A stretch of 64,000 nt of DNA from NCBI GenBank assembly GCA_030526485.1, contig JAUNCS010000002.1, positions 1-64,000 on the forward strand, read 5' to 3'. The notes below the pieces were generated by a model. The model saw nothing but the letters and a program-made list of their open reading frames with translations, was not told the DNA's origin and searched no databases. A program made the position numbers and the translations under genes. The DNA comes from Erysipelotrichaceae bacterium (lineage in GTDB: Bacteria; Bacillota_I; Bacilli_A; Erysipelotrichales; Erysipelotrichaceae). Shown piece by piece: positions 7,085 to 15,855 of the stretch. Positions within the stretch are counted from its first letter, which is position 1, and every line of letters begins with the position of its first letter.

Positions 7085-7268
7085 TTTCTTCCTCCAAATA
7101 AAACTGATAAATAGTATCTATAACCCTCATCCAGGTCTTTAGTTCCGTATTGGTAATAAAGTCATTACCATCAACTTCTTTTTCCTTAATCATTTTAATC
7201 AGTTCAGCATCCGAATAGTGATCACTTCTTCCTCTGACTGTCCAAATCTTATTATTCATTACCGGCAT
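7071..7268 (-). CDS. Small GYF-like (DUF4339-type) protein
   Basis: A 65-residue acidic protein. The pattern IWTVRGR, YSDAELIKMIKEKEV, DFI and ELKTWMRV resembles GYF_2/DUF4339 domains, small modules thought to mediate protein contacts; this is a weak pattern match, not a firm assignment. It overlaps the end of the RCC1-domain regulator upstream (17 bases if the first ATG is used) and the start of cysS downstream by 14. An alternative start is Met4. The overlaps suggest it is translated as part of one transcript linking the membrane regulator and cysS. Confidence 0.6.
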   Translation of the reverse strand: MPVMNNKIWTVRGRSDHYSDAELIKMIKEKEVDGNDFITNTELKTWMRVIDTIYQFYLEEENENL

Positions 7269-9006
7269 CGGGTTCTCTTTCTCTAATACGACAATAATTA
7301 TATGTCACAACTGCTTTACTTAAATCATTTCTTGAAATTTTCTGACCCTTAGAGATACCATCAACGGAAATAATCATAGTATTATCACCAACACACTCTA
7401 CAGGCTGTTCTATTCCCACCATATTATTGACGCCAATTGATCTTAGATATGCCTCAAATTCACCAATGGTCATTGTCTCAAAGTCTCTATCAATTTCGAC
7501 ATAGTCATCACTTACAATTTCTTCACGGTGATAAGCAAAATCCACTACCAAAGGTAAAGAATCAAGATATTCAATACCATCGCCCAGTGTTGTAATAGTA
7601 ATCTGATAAGTCTTATCATCTTCCATTTCATCAACATAGAAACTAACAGTCTGATTAGAACTTACACGATAAGTATTGCCCTCACCCACATTTAAGACAA
7701 TTTCATATCCTTGAGCATTGATTACTTTATCAAAAGAAACATCAATAGTAGAACTTACCGTAACCTTTACACCTGATACCTGAGCAAGTTTTACTGATTC
7801 AATACCAGCTGATTCAAACTGATGATAATCATTCTTCCCTGTACCATAGATATTTTCACCATCATAAGCCAGCAGATATTCATCACCCGAAGCAATCGCA
7901 ATGATATTGTTCCACTCAGCCACCGTCTTCTTCATTAAGATATCAGCAGTATCGATATAGACCTTGCCCTCAGAATTTAAAGCCGCAATAAAGTTATCAC
8001 CACAGGCTACATCGACAATATCACGCCACTTATAGATATTTAAGAAGTTTGCGGTCTTGGCAATATAGTCAACAGTTCCATCCTTGGTTAATAAAACCAG
8101 ATTGTCATTACTTGTATCCAGATCCAGGATGCCGTTGTAGTTCTTTAACTGACCAGAACCAATAAATTCACCTCTACAGTAAAGATCGCCATTATAGCCA
8201 AGAAGAATAGTGCCATTCTTTGTCGCATATACCTTGGAAATTTTTCTGTAATCATCTACTTCACACTGGCCATACTTATTATCACCAAAGGCATAAACTC
8301 TGCCCTTAATATCTACCGCTACAATATGGTTATCACCAGAAGCGATATCAATAATATCTTTAAGTTCAGCTAAACCTTCAGCCAAAGTATCTGTTAAACC
8401 CTTAGAATCAACAGTTCCATCATTATTTAAGATAACAGTATAAGTAGAACCCTCTGCTACCTTTACAGCATTTCGGCTAGGAAGATTAGAAATCTGCCCA
8501 TTGGCATTATCACCACTGCCTCTAACCGAACCTAATTCATCAATATAGACAGCAGTCGTATTGGAAACAGCCAGTCTATTAATATCATCAAGCTTAATTA
8601 CATCTACTAAACCAGTATTGCCACCAGAACCAAATACACTAATAACAATTATTCCTAAAATAATTACCCCAAACATCACGCCTAAAAGAATTGAATGCTT
8701 TTCGACAAATTCCCTTGAGTGATCCTTAAAAGTCTTAGGTGGCAAAAAGTATTCAATATTTAATTCATCGGTTTTTGTCTTAGAAACATCATATAAAGTA
8801 ACCTTTTCGCTGTTTTTGAAGACCTCATCGACCCCAATATGGTATAAATTTGCAATTTTTTTGCATTGATTGAAATTTAGGACTTTACGTCCGTTCTCAT
8901 ATGCCATATAATCTACTACGTCGACTCCTAGCACTTCTGCCAGGTAAGACTGCGAATAGTTGTAATGCTTTCTAAGCTTTAATAATTTCGTTGGAAGATA
9001 ATTCAC
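7252..9006 (-). CDS. Membrane-bound XRE-type regulator with extracellular RCC1-like, Fn3-like and PASTA-like domains
   Basis: A protein of 584 residues from the GTG at 9006. Residues about 7-60 form an XRE helix-turn-helix (LRKHYNYSQSYLAEVLGV...YENGRK). A single transmembrane helix follows at about 105-125 (ILLGVMFGVIILGIIVISVF). Outside lie RCC1-like repeats such as GRVYAFGDNKYGQC (about 130-410), a fibronectin-III-like stretch, and a C-terminal region resembling a PASTA domain. Topology predicts a DNA-binding domain inside and a sensor outside. I chose the GTG because an earlier in-frame GTG (9042) lies upstream of a TATAAT at 9013-9018, while 9006 is 6 bases after that box; MNYLPTKLLKLRKHY also starts like other XRE proteins. 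The ligand and targets are unknown. Confidence 0.75.
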   Translation of the reverse strand: MNYLPTKLLKLRKHYNYSQSYLAEVLGVDVVDYMAYENGRKVLNFNQCKKIANLYHIGVDEVFKNSEKVTLYDVSKTKTDELNIEYFLPPKTFKDHSREFVEKHSILLGVMFGVIILGIIVISVFGSGGNTGLVDVIKLDDINRLAVSNTTAVYIDELGSVRGSGDNANGQISNLPSRNAVKVAEGSTYTVILNNDGTVDSKGLTDTLAEGLAELKDIIDIASGDNHIVAVDIKGRVYAFGDNKYGQCEVDDYRKISKVYATKNGTILLGYNGDLYCRGEFIGSGQLKNYNGILDLDTSNDNLVLLTKDGTVDYIAKTANFLNIYKWRDIVDVACGDNFIAALNSEGKVYIDTADILMKKTVAEWNNIIAIASGDEYLLAYDGENIYGTGKNDYHQFESAGIESVKLAQVSGVKVTVSSTIDVSFDKVINAQGYEIVLNVGEGNTYRVSSNQTVSFYVDEMEDDKTYQITITTLGDGIEYLDSLPLVVDFAYHREEIVSDDYVEIDRDFETMTIGEFEAYLRSIGVNNMVGIEQPVECVGDNTMIISVDGISKGQKISRNDLSKAVVTYNYCRIREREPDAGNE

Positions 9007-9012
9007 AAAATT

Positions 9013-9018
9013 ATTATA
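9013..9018 (-). promoter_or_regulatory. Extended -10 box for a leaderless XRE-RCC1 transcript
   Basis: The minus strand reads TGTTATAAT, six bases, then GTG. The start site predicted from the -10 box coincides with the start codon. The promoter is back to back with the tRNA promoter on the other strand, and their -35 regions overlap. Confidence 0.6.
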
Positions 9019-9036
9019 ACAAATTGAAAAAAAGTA

Positions 9037-9065
9037 TTGCACAAATAAAAATCATATGTTATTAT
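9037..9065 (+). promoter_or_regulatory. Promoter of the tRNA-Asn-Glu-Lys operon
   Basis: TTGCAC (9037-9042), 17-bp spacer and TATTAT (9060-9065) preceded by TG. The predicted start is near 9072, five bases before tRNA-Asn. Confidence 0.75.
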
Positions 9066-9076
9066 GATTAAGCGAT

Positions 9077-9152
9077 GCCCGAATAGCTCAGTCGGTAGAG
9101 CGTCCGGCTGTTAACCGGCAGGTCACAGGTTCGAGTCCTGTTTCGGGCGCCA
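9077..9152 (+). tRNA. tRNA-Asn (GTT)
   Basis: A 76-base cloverleaf with acceptor stem GCCCGAA/TTCGGGC, anticodon GTT in loop CTGTTAA, T-loop GGTTCGAGTCC and an encoded CCA end. Confidence 0.97.
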
Positions 9153-9158
9153 TATGAT

Positions 9159-9235
9159 GGTTAGTTGGTGAAGCGGCTTAACACACTGCCCTTTCACGGC
9201 AGCATTCACGGGTTCGAATCCCGTACTGGTCACCA
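9159..9235 (+). tRNA. tRNA-Glu (TTC)
   Basis: A 77-base cloverleaf resembling Bacillus tRNA-Glu, with anticodon TTC in loop CTTTCAC and an encoded CCA. The acceptor stem GGTTAGT/ACTGGTC contains three adjacent wobble pairs (2-71, 3-70, 4-69), which is unusual. Confidence 0.95.
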
Positions 9236-9239
9236 TTTT

Positions 9240-9315
9240 GATCCCCTAGCTCAGTTGGTAGAGCATCTGACTCTTAATCAGAGGGTCTAGGGTTCGAATC
9301 CCTAGGGGATCACCA
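9240..9315 (+). tRNA. tRNA-Lys (CTT)
   Basis: A 76-base cloverleaf with acceptor stem GATCCCC/GGGGATC, anticodon CTT in loop CTCTTAA, T-loop GGTTCGAATCC and an encoded CCA. Confidence 0.97.
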
Positions 9316-9329
9316 ATTTAAAGAACGCA

Positions 9330-9353
9330 AGCATACGAAAGTATGCTTTTTTT
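9330..9353 (+). terminator. Intrinsic terminator of the tRNA-Asn-Glu-Lys operon
   Basis: AGCATAC, GAAA tetraloop, GTATGCT and a seven-T tract. Confidence 0.93.
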
Positions 9354-9375
9354 CTGCTTTATAGAACACATAAAT

Positions 9376-9404
9376 TAAAAGACCAGCTTATCGCTGGCCC
9401 TTTA
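9376..9404 (-). terminator. Probable terminator of gltBD; the rest of 9354-9518 is non-coding
   Basis: CCAGC (9383-9387) pairs with GCTGG (9393-9397), extended by weaker pairs, with TCTTTT on the minus strand. It lies about 115 bases past the gltD stop. A second hairpin with arms ACAACG and CGTTGT (about 9448-9473) lies between, so gltD has a long structured 3' region. No gene is visible here. Confidence 0.6.
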
Positions 9405-9518
9405 ACCGATTGGAACAAAAACAAATTACTTAAACACAACACTTACAACGAATACTCTTGTATCCGTTGTTCATATTCTAATACATGCTATGTGCAATAT
9501 ATTGGACATAAGCTATTT

Positions 9519-10967
9519 TTATTCAAAATCTAAGAAATTATTTATTTTTTCAGCACACTGTAAACCACTGCTTATTGCCTTAACAACTAATGACTGACCA
9601 CTTAACATATCACCACAGGTAAATAGTTTGTCTTTAATCTGATAATCAAGAGCCAGTACTCTGCCTCTGTTTTCTTCAAGATTAAAGGCTTTTTTAATTT
9701 CTGCATTAAAGCCGACAAAGCCTGCCGCAATCAATAATAAGTCACAAGGAACTTTCTTGATGGTACTTTCATCTTTTTCAAAGACTACTTTTCCATCTTT
9801 GACCTTCTTGTAAATCTTAACGATTTCCACTTCCTTTAGATTATTCTTATCATCGGTAATAATTCTATTTACGGTAGTGTTATACACTCTAGGGTCCTTG
9901 CCAAAGACAGCGATAGCTTCCTTTTGGCCATAGTCAGTCTTCTTGACCAAAGGCCAGCAAGGCCATGGATTATTAGCCCCTCTTTCAAGTGGTGGTTCAT
10001 CCATCATTTCTAACTGTACAACCGATTTACAACCCATCCTCACACAAGTACCAACACAATCGTTACCGGTATCGCCACCACCAACAACTAAGACATTCTT
10101 GTTCTTGGCATTTACTTCAAAGTCTTTATTAGCCTTTAAGGCTTTAGTGGTTCTTGTAAGGAAATCAACTGCGAAATAAATATTATTGGCATTTTCATTC
10201 TCAACATTTAATTTACGAGGAACTTCACTGCCACAGGCTAAACAAACTGCATCATAATTCTTTAATAAGTCTTTACCTTTTTCCTTGGAATCGACATTGT
10301 AATTGGCTACAAAGTTAACTCCTTCAGCCTTTAATAAATCAATTCTTCTTTTAATGATTTTCTTTTCCAGTTTCATGTTAGGGATGCCATACATTAATAA
10401 ACCCCCAAAGTCATCATTCTTTTCAAATACTGTAACTTCATAGCCTAAAGAATTTAATTTGTAAGCACAAGCCAGTCCTGCAGGACCAGAACCAACTACT
10501 GCGACTTTCTTGCCATTACGGCTGATATCAGTTCTTTCTTTTATCAAGCCGTTTTCAAAGCCATATTCAATAATTTCATATTCATTATCCCTTGTAGTAA
10601 CTGGCTCAAAATTAAGGCCACTGACGCAGGCTTTTTCGCATAAGGCAGGACATACCCTGGAAGTAAATTCTGGAAAGGGATTGGTCTTCAAGAGTCTTTC
10701 AAGAGCCAGTTTGTATTGCCCCTTACATAGAGCATCATTAAATTCTGGACACATATTATGCAAAGGACAACCAACTGTCATACCCTCAATACTATTACCA
10801 AAGCCACAATAAGGAACACCACAATTCATACAGCGAGCTGCCTGCTTCTTACGTTCTTCACTTTTAAGAGGTGTATGAAACTCATTAAAGTTCTTAATTC
10901 TACTTAATTCATCCACTTCGACATTTTCTTTTCTGTCGACCTTTAAGAAAGCATCACTTATACCCAT
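9519..10967 (-). CDS. gltD: Glutamate synthase (NADPH) small subunit
   Basis: The flavoprotein subunit that passes electrons from NADPH to GltB for glutamate formation from glutamine and 2-oxoglutarate. In 482 residues it shows the N-terminal iron-sulfur cysteine cluster (CMNCGVPYC, then GCPLHNMCPEF and the ALCEKAC segment), the FAD-binding VGSGPAGLACAYKL, and the NADPH-binding VVGGGDTGNDCVGT. AAAGGAGC precedes the ATG, which lies directly at the gltB stop. It shares the T-box-controlled transcript with gltB. Confidence 0.95.
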   Translation of the reverse strand: MGISDAFLKVDRKENVEVDELSRIKNFNEFHTPLKSEERKKQAARCMNCGVPYCGFGNSIEGMTVGCPLHNMCPEFNDALCKGQYKLALERLLKTNPFPEFTSRVCPALCEKACVSGLNFEPVTTRDNEYEIIEYGFENGLIKERTDISRNGKKVAVVGSGPAGLACAYKLNSLGYEVTVFEKNDDFGGLLMYGIPNMKLEKKIIKRRIDLLKAEGVNFVANYNVDSKEKGKDLLKNYDAVCLACGSEVPRKLNVENENANNIYFAVDFLTRTTKALKANKDFEVNAKNKNVLVVGGGDTGNDCVGTCVRMGCKSVVQLEMMDEPPLERGANNPWPCWPLVKKTDYGQKEAIAVFGKDPRVYNTTVNRIITDDKNNLKEVEIVKIYKKVKDGKVVFEKDESTIKKVPCDLLLIAAGFVGFNAEIKKAFNLEENRGRVLALDYQIKDKLFTCGDMLSGQSLVVKAISSGLQCAEKINNFLDFE

Positions 10968-13900
10968 TATTTAGCTCCTTTCATATATTCAAAAGCCTCA
11001 AATTCAGCCTTTTCCTGGCTCATTCCCATAGCCTCAAACTTCTTGATAGTCTGTACCATTTCACGATACTTAACTGGTACTACTGTCTTAAAGTTATTTA
11101 TTTCATTTTCAATATTGATCAGTATTTCTCTGGCCTTAGTTGAATTAGTATAGCGGATATGTTTGATTAGCATATCAACAATCTTTTCCTTATCAGCCTT
11201 ATCAGCTACATATTCCATCTTAACCAGTTCACTGTTAAGTCTTGTATATAAACTGTTATCAGGGTCATAGATATAAGCTACACCTCCCGACATACCAGCA
11301 GCCACATTTCTACCTGTCTTACCAAGAATTAGAGCTGTGCCACCAGTCATGTATTCTAAGGCATGGTCTCCACATCCCTCACATACACAATCAGCACCAG
11401 AATTTCGTACACAGAATCTTTCACCAGCTACACCATTGATATAGGCTTCACCACTGGTCGCACCATACATTGCAACGTTACCAATAATGATATTTTCACT
11501 TTCTTTGAAGTCCTTAACCTTATTGCAGGCAACAGAAATTATGCCGCCACTTAGGCCCTTGCCCAGATAGTCGTTGGCATCACCTAATAGATTTAAAGTT
11601 AAGCCCTTAGGAATAAAGGCACCAAAAGACTGACCTGCTGAACCCTTGGCATTAATCACAAATGTATTATCCTCATGGTCTAAACCAGTTCTGGTGATTC
11701 TTGAACCAATCAAAGAAGCAAAGGCACGATCCGTATTTTCGATATGAACATCAACACTGGTCTTTTTATTATCTGAAATAGCTCTTTCTAAACCCTTGTT
11801 TAATAAAACAGAATCCAGCTTTTCTTCCAGCTTAAAGTTATAAAGATTCTTCTTAGAAATATTGATATCTTCCTTTCGATAATTAATGACATTTTCCAAA
11901 GAAATCTTATTGAAAGGATCACTTTCCTCATAATCCTTCTTCTTCAGCATTTCCACATGACCGCACATTTCATCCATGCTTCTAAAGCCCAGTTCAGCCA
12001 TGATTTCTCTTACTCTTCTGGCTGTAAACAACATAAAATTCATAACATGTTCAGGTTTACCCCTGAAGTATTTTCTAAGTTCTGGATTTTGCGTAGTAAT
12101 TCCTACTGGACAGGTATCAAGATTACATACTCTCATCATGACACAACCCATTGAAACAAGCGGTGCTGTCGCAAAGCCAAATTCTTCTGCACCTAATAGA
12201 CAAGCAATAACGACATCTCTACCAGTCATTAACTTACCATCGGTTTCCAGTGTTACCTTATCTCTTAGGCCATTGGCAATCAGTGCCTGATGGCTTTCTG
12301 ATAGACCAAGTTCCCATGGTAAACCAGCATTATAAATGGCATTTTTAGGAGCTGCACCAGTACCACCATCATAGCCAGAAATCAGGATAACCTGTGAGCC
12401 AGCCTTGGCTACACCACTGGCAACTGTACCAACACCAGCCTGCGATACCAGTTTAACGGAAATACGCGCCTTATCATTGGCACACTTTAAGTCATAAATA
12501 AGTTCGGCCAAGTCTTCAATTGAATAGATATCATGATGCGGAGGTGGTGAAATCAAAGATACACCAGCTGTTGAATGTCTGGCCTTGGCAACCCATGGAT
12601 AGACCTTGGTACCTGGAAGCTGACCACCCTCACCAGGCTTGGCACCCTGGGCCATCTTAATCTGGATTTCATCGCAATGATTCAAGTATTTGGAAGTAAC
12701 GCCAAAACGCCCACTGGCTACCTGTTTAATATGGCTTGAACAGTCATTTCCTTCTTCATCTGGAAGATATCTCGAATCCTCTTCGCCACCTTCACCAGAG
12801 TTTGACTTGCCATGCAGCTTATTCATCGCAATAGCCATGGTTCTATGAGCTTCAGGTGATAATGAACCAAAAGACATGGCACCAGTCTTAAATCTTTTTA
12901 CAATCTCATATTCTGATTCAACTTCATCAATACTCAATGGCTTTCTGGTCTTATTAAAGTCCATTAAACCTCTAAGATGACTTCTGCTGCCCTCATCATC
13001 AACCAGCTCGCTGTAACTTAGATAGCTTTTATAATCATTGTTTCTAACGGCCTTCTGTAACAAGTGAATAACTTCCGGATTATATAAATGTTCCTCTTTT
13101 TCAAAACGGGCACGGTGTTCGCCACGTGATTCTTCTACCAGATCGCTGTCTAAGCCAAGAGGATTGAAAGCTGAATCATGCAGCTTATCGGTTTCATTTT
13201 CAATATCTTTTAAATCAATGCCACCGATTCTGGAAATAGTCTGGCCAAAATGTTCTTTTACCAGATTCAAATCAATACCGATAGCTTCGAAATTCTGAGA
13301 ACCAAGATAAGACTGAATAGTCGAAATACCCATCTTAGAGGCAATCTTAACAATACCTTTTAAAATACCCAGATTATAGTCATGGACTGCAGCATAGTAG
13401 TCCTTATCCAAAACATTATTATCAACCAGTTCCTTAATAACATCCTGAGCCAGATAACCATTTACAGCGCTGGCACCATAGCCAAGAAGTGTTGCATAGT
13501 GATGCACTTCCTTAGGCTCACCACTTTCCAAGATAAGAGCACAAGACATTCTTCTTTTTGTTCTTAAAAGATACTGGTGGACGCTTGATACCGCTAATAA
13601 AGATGGCAATGGTACATGATATTCATCAACGCCTCTATCGCTCAATATTAAAATATTTGCCCCACTCTTAAGTGCCTTATCCACTTCTCTAAACAGATTC
13701 TGTAAGACTCTATCAATTGGTGTATGTTTATAGTAAAGCAATGATACTTCGCTTACCTTAAAGCCCTCATGTTTGATATTTTTAATTTTTAAAACATCAA
13801 GATTAGATAAGATTGGATTTTCAATCTTTAAGAGCTGACAGTTTTCAGCCTCATCTTTCAAAAGATTGCCATCCTTACCCAGATAAACATTTGTAGCAGT

Positions 13901-15457
13901 AACAATCTTTTCTCTAATCGCATCAATAGGCGGATTGGTTACCTGAGCAAAAAGCTGTTTAAAGTAATTAAACAGTGGCTGATGTTTCTTACTCATAACA
14001 GCCAAAGGAATATCAGCGCCCATTGATAAAACCTTTTCCTGGCCAGTTAAAGCTAATGAATAGATATAGTCATAGATATCTTCATAGCTGTAATCAAACA
14101 TCTTCTTTAAATGAGATAGTTCTTCGCTTCCATATTCAACAGTTTTCTTATTAGGCAAAGGAAGTTCCTTTAACTTGATCATATGGGTCTTTAGCCATTC
14201 ACCATATGGATGATTAGAAGCATATTTATCCTTGATTTCATCATCAGAAATAATACGCTTTTCCTTTGTATCAACCAAAAGCATTCTGCCTGGTTTTAAA
14301 CGATCCTTTAATAAGACATTATTATCATCAATGTCCAGAACACCAACTTCTGATGAAAGGATCAGATAATTATCCTTGGTGATATAGTATCTAGAAGGTC
14401 TAAGACCATTTCTATCAAGGACAGCTCCCATGATTTCCCCATCAGAAAAGATAATGCTGGCAGGACCATCCCAAGGTTCCATTAAAGTTGCATTATATTC
14501 GTAATAAGCCTTTTTCTTGGCACTGATATTTTCTTCATTCTGCCAAGGCTCAGGAATCAGCTTTAGCGCTGCTTCTTCCAAAGGAATACCAGCCATCATC
14601 ATAAATTCCAAAGTATTATCCAGCATGGCTGAATCAGAACCGGCATTATTGATTACCGGATAAACCTTATCGATATCATCTTTTAAGATATCGCTAGACA
14701 TGGTTTCTTCTCTTGAAAGCATCTTCCCAGAGTTGCCCTTAATCGTATTGATTTCACCATTATGCATGATGTAGCGGTTAGGATGAGCTCTATCCCAAGA
14801 TGGATTAGTATTAGTTGAAAAACGGCTATGAACAAGCGCAATGCTTGAACTGTAGTCCTCATTCATCAAGTCCAGATAAAATCTTCTTAACTGATCAACC
14901 AGAAACATGCCCTTGTAGACAATAGTTCTACTGGATAATGAACAGACATAGGTATTTACAGTAGATGATTCAAAAATACGTCTGACTACATATAATTTAC
15001 GGTCAAACAGTATGCCAGGTTCTTTGATATCCTTGATTGTTACAAAGGCCTGATAAATACTTGGACAGGAATTTAAGGCCTTCTTGGAAATAGCACTTTC
15101 ATTAACTGGTACTTTACGCCATTTTAAGAATTCAACACCTTCTTTTTTACAAATGACTTCAAAAAGCTTCATGTCCTGTTTTCGGCTCTTTTCGCCATTT
15201 GGAAAGAAAAACATACCAACCCCATAGCTTTCTGGTAAGTCCATTTCTTTTCTAAATAAGGCATCAGGAATCTGAGTTAAAATACCAACACCATCACCCG
15301 TTGTTCCTTCACCATCTCTACCGGCTCTATGATCCAGTTTTTCTACAATATGCAAGGCATTATCAACCGTTCCATGAGACTTAATTCCATCAATCGATAC
15401 AACAGCACCTATACCACAGTTATCGTGTTCATAAGCTTCATTTAATAATGTATTCAT
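10967..15457 (-). CDS. gltB: Glutamate synthase (NADPH) large subunit
   Basis: At 1,496 residues this is a full-length large subunit. After a short propeptide, Cys14 (in EHDNCGIGAV) would become the N-terminal nucleophile of the class II glutaminase domain. A central domain follows, then the FMN-binding synthase domain (KPGEGGQLPG, ISGYDGGTGA) and 3Fe-4S cysteines (GCVMMRVCNLDTCPVGI), and a C-terminal GXGXG beta-helix domain. Ammonia from glutamine is channelled to 2-oxoglutarate. GGGGTG acts as ribosome site before a run of seven T and the ATG. A T-box leader lies upstream, so expression should follow the charging of one tRNA. Confidence 0.97.
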   Translation of the reverse strand: MNTLLNEAYEHDNCGIGAVVSIDGIKSHGTVDNALHIVEKLDHRAGRDGEGTTGDGVGILTQIPDALFRKEMDLPESYGVGMFFFPNGEKSRKQDMKLFEVICKKEGVEFLKWRKVPVNESAISKKALNSCPSIYQAFVTIKDIKEPGILFDRKLYVVRRIFESSTVNTYVCSLSSRTIVYKGMFLVDQLRRFYLDLMNEDYSSSIALVHSRFSTNTNPSWDRAHPNRYIMHNGEINTIKGNSGKMLSREETMSSDILKDDIDKVYPVINNAGSDSAMLDNTLEFMMMAGIPLEEAALKLIPEPWQNEENISAKKKAYYEYNATLMEPWDGPASIIFSDGEIMGAVLDRNGLRPSRYYITKDNYLILSSEVGVLDIDDNNVLLKDRLKPGRMLLVDTKEKRIISDDEIKDKYASNHPYGEWLKTHMIKLKELPLPNKKTVEYGSEELSHLKKMFDYSYEDIYDYIYSLALTGQEKVLSMGADIPLAVMSKKHQPLFNYFKQLFAQVTNPPIDAIREKIVTATNVYLGKDGNLLKDEAENCQLLKIENPILSNLDVLKIKNIKHEGFKVSEVSLLYYKHTPIDRVLQNLFREVDKALKSGANILILSDRGVDEYHVPLPSLLAVSSVHQYLLRTKRRMSCALILESGEPKEVHHYATLLGYGASAVNGYLAQDVIKELVDNNVLDKDYYAAVHDYNLGILKGIVKIASKMGISTIQSYLGSQNFEAIGIDLNLVKEHFGQTISRIGGIDLKDIENETDKLHDSAFNPLGLDSDLVEESRGEHRARFEKEEHLYNPEVIHLLQKAVRNNDYKSYLSYSELVDDEGSRSHLRGLMDFNKTRKPLSIDEVESEYEIVKRFKTGAMSFGSLSPEAHRTMAIAMNKLHGKSNSGEGGEEDSRYLPDEEGNDCSSHIKQVASGRFGVTSKYLNHCDEIQIKMAQGAKPGEGGQLPGTKVYPWVAKARHSTAGVSLISPPPHHDIYSIEDLAELIYDLKCANDKARISVKLVSQAGVGTVASGVAKAGSQVILISGYDGGTGAAPKNAIYNAGLPWELGLSESHQALIANGLRDKVTLETDGKLMTGRDVVIACLLGAEEFGFATAPLVSMGCVMMRVCNLDTCPVGITTQNPELRKYFRGKPEHVMNFMLFTARRVREIMAELGFRSMDEMCGHVEMLKKKDYEESDPFNKISLENVINYRKEDINISKKNLYNFKLEEKLDSVLLNKGLERAISDNKKTSVDVHIENTDRAFASLIGSRITRTGLDHEDNTFVINAKGSAGQSFGAFIPKGLTLNLLGDANDYLGKGLSGGIISVACNKVKDFKESENIIIGNVAMYGATSGEAYINGVAGERFCVRNSGADCVCEGCGDHALEYMTGGTALILGKTGRNVAAGMSGGVAYIYDPDNSLYTRLNSELVKMEYVADKADKEKIVDMLIKHIRYTNSTKAREILINIENEINNFKTVVPVKYREMVQTIKKFEAMGMSQEKAEFEAFEYMKGAK

Positions 15458-15469
15458 AAAAAAACACCC

Positions 15470-15722
15470 CTTTTTTAGCTACTCATCCTATCGTCAGGAC
15501 GAACGACTAAATCCGCGGTGCCACCTGTTTTGCCTAAAGCCACTTGTTCAATGGTCTAATAACCATCTCTCTACTAACGTAAGATATCCGGCTCCTCTAC
15601 TTGTATCCGTTCAAGTCGCAGCTCATGAGGGTCTTTTCATAAGTATTCCTATACCGGTTTTCACCAGACACCGGCTCTCTTTGATAGAAACAGTTATTAC
15701 TTTTCTCAATCATCGCCTATAA
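15470..15722 (-). promoter_or_regulatory. T-box leader upstream of gltBD
   Basis: The T-box core reads AGGTGGCACCGCGG (15513-15526). Upstream are a Stem I with an AGTA/GAA S-turn, a 14-bp helix with one mismatch, a distal loop near CCGGTG, and later stems. The specifier strand around 15630-15638 reads GAAAAGACC; aligned to known Stem I layouts the codon could be read as GAC (Asp), AGA (Arg) or GAA (Glu), and I cannot decide. A competing hairpin (UUCGUCCU with AGGAUGAG) follows the T-box core but is not followed by a U-tract; seven U lie only just before the start codon. The switch may act partly on translation. Confidence 0.85.
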
Positions 15723-15735
15723 GAAATATGTTTTT

Positions 15736-15764
15736 ATAATAATTCTCTTTTTTTCTCATTACAA
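15736..15764 (-). promoter_or_regulatory. Promoter of the T-box-gltB-gltD transcript
   Basis: TTGTAA (15759-15764), 17-bp spacer and TATTAT (15736-15741) on the minus strand; predicted start near 15729, just before Stem I. Confidence 0.65.
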
Positions 15765-15771
15765 TACATAA

Positions 15772-15808
15772 TTGAAAAAATTTCATATGAATATGAAAAT
15801 TTTTTCAA
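15772..15808. repeat. 37-bp AT-rich inverted repeat upstream of the gltBD promoter
   Basis: TTGAAAAAATTTCATAT and its reverse complement (with one extra base) flank a GA centre. It is centred about 60 bp upstream of the predicted gltBD start, a usual activator position. It could instead be an A-tract UP-like element or part of the hsp20 terminator region. Confidence 0.6.
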
Positions 15809-15823
15809 ATGAAATTATTTCAA

Positions 15824-15850
15824 AGAAAAACCTGCACAATGTACAGGTTC
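15824..15850 (-). terminator. Intrinsic terminator of the hsp20 gene
   Basis: A 9-bp stem, AACCTGCAC (15829-15837) with GTACAGGTT (15841-15849), three-base loop, T-rich tail on the minus strand. Confidence 0.85.
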
Positions 15851-15855
15851 ATAGT

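Noticed and set aside
11976-12290. 104-codon open frame opposite gltB
   Set aside because: Antisense frame of a conserved enzyme with no promoter or ribosome site.
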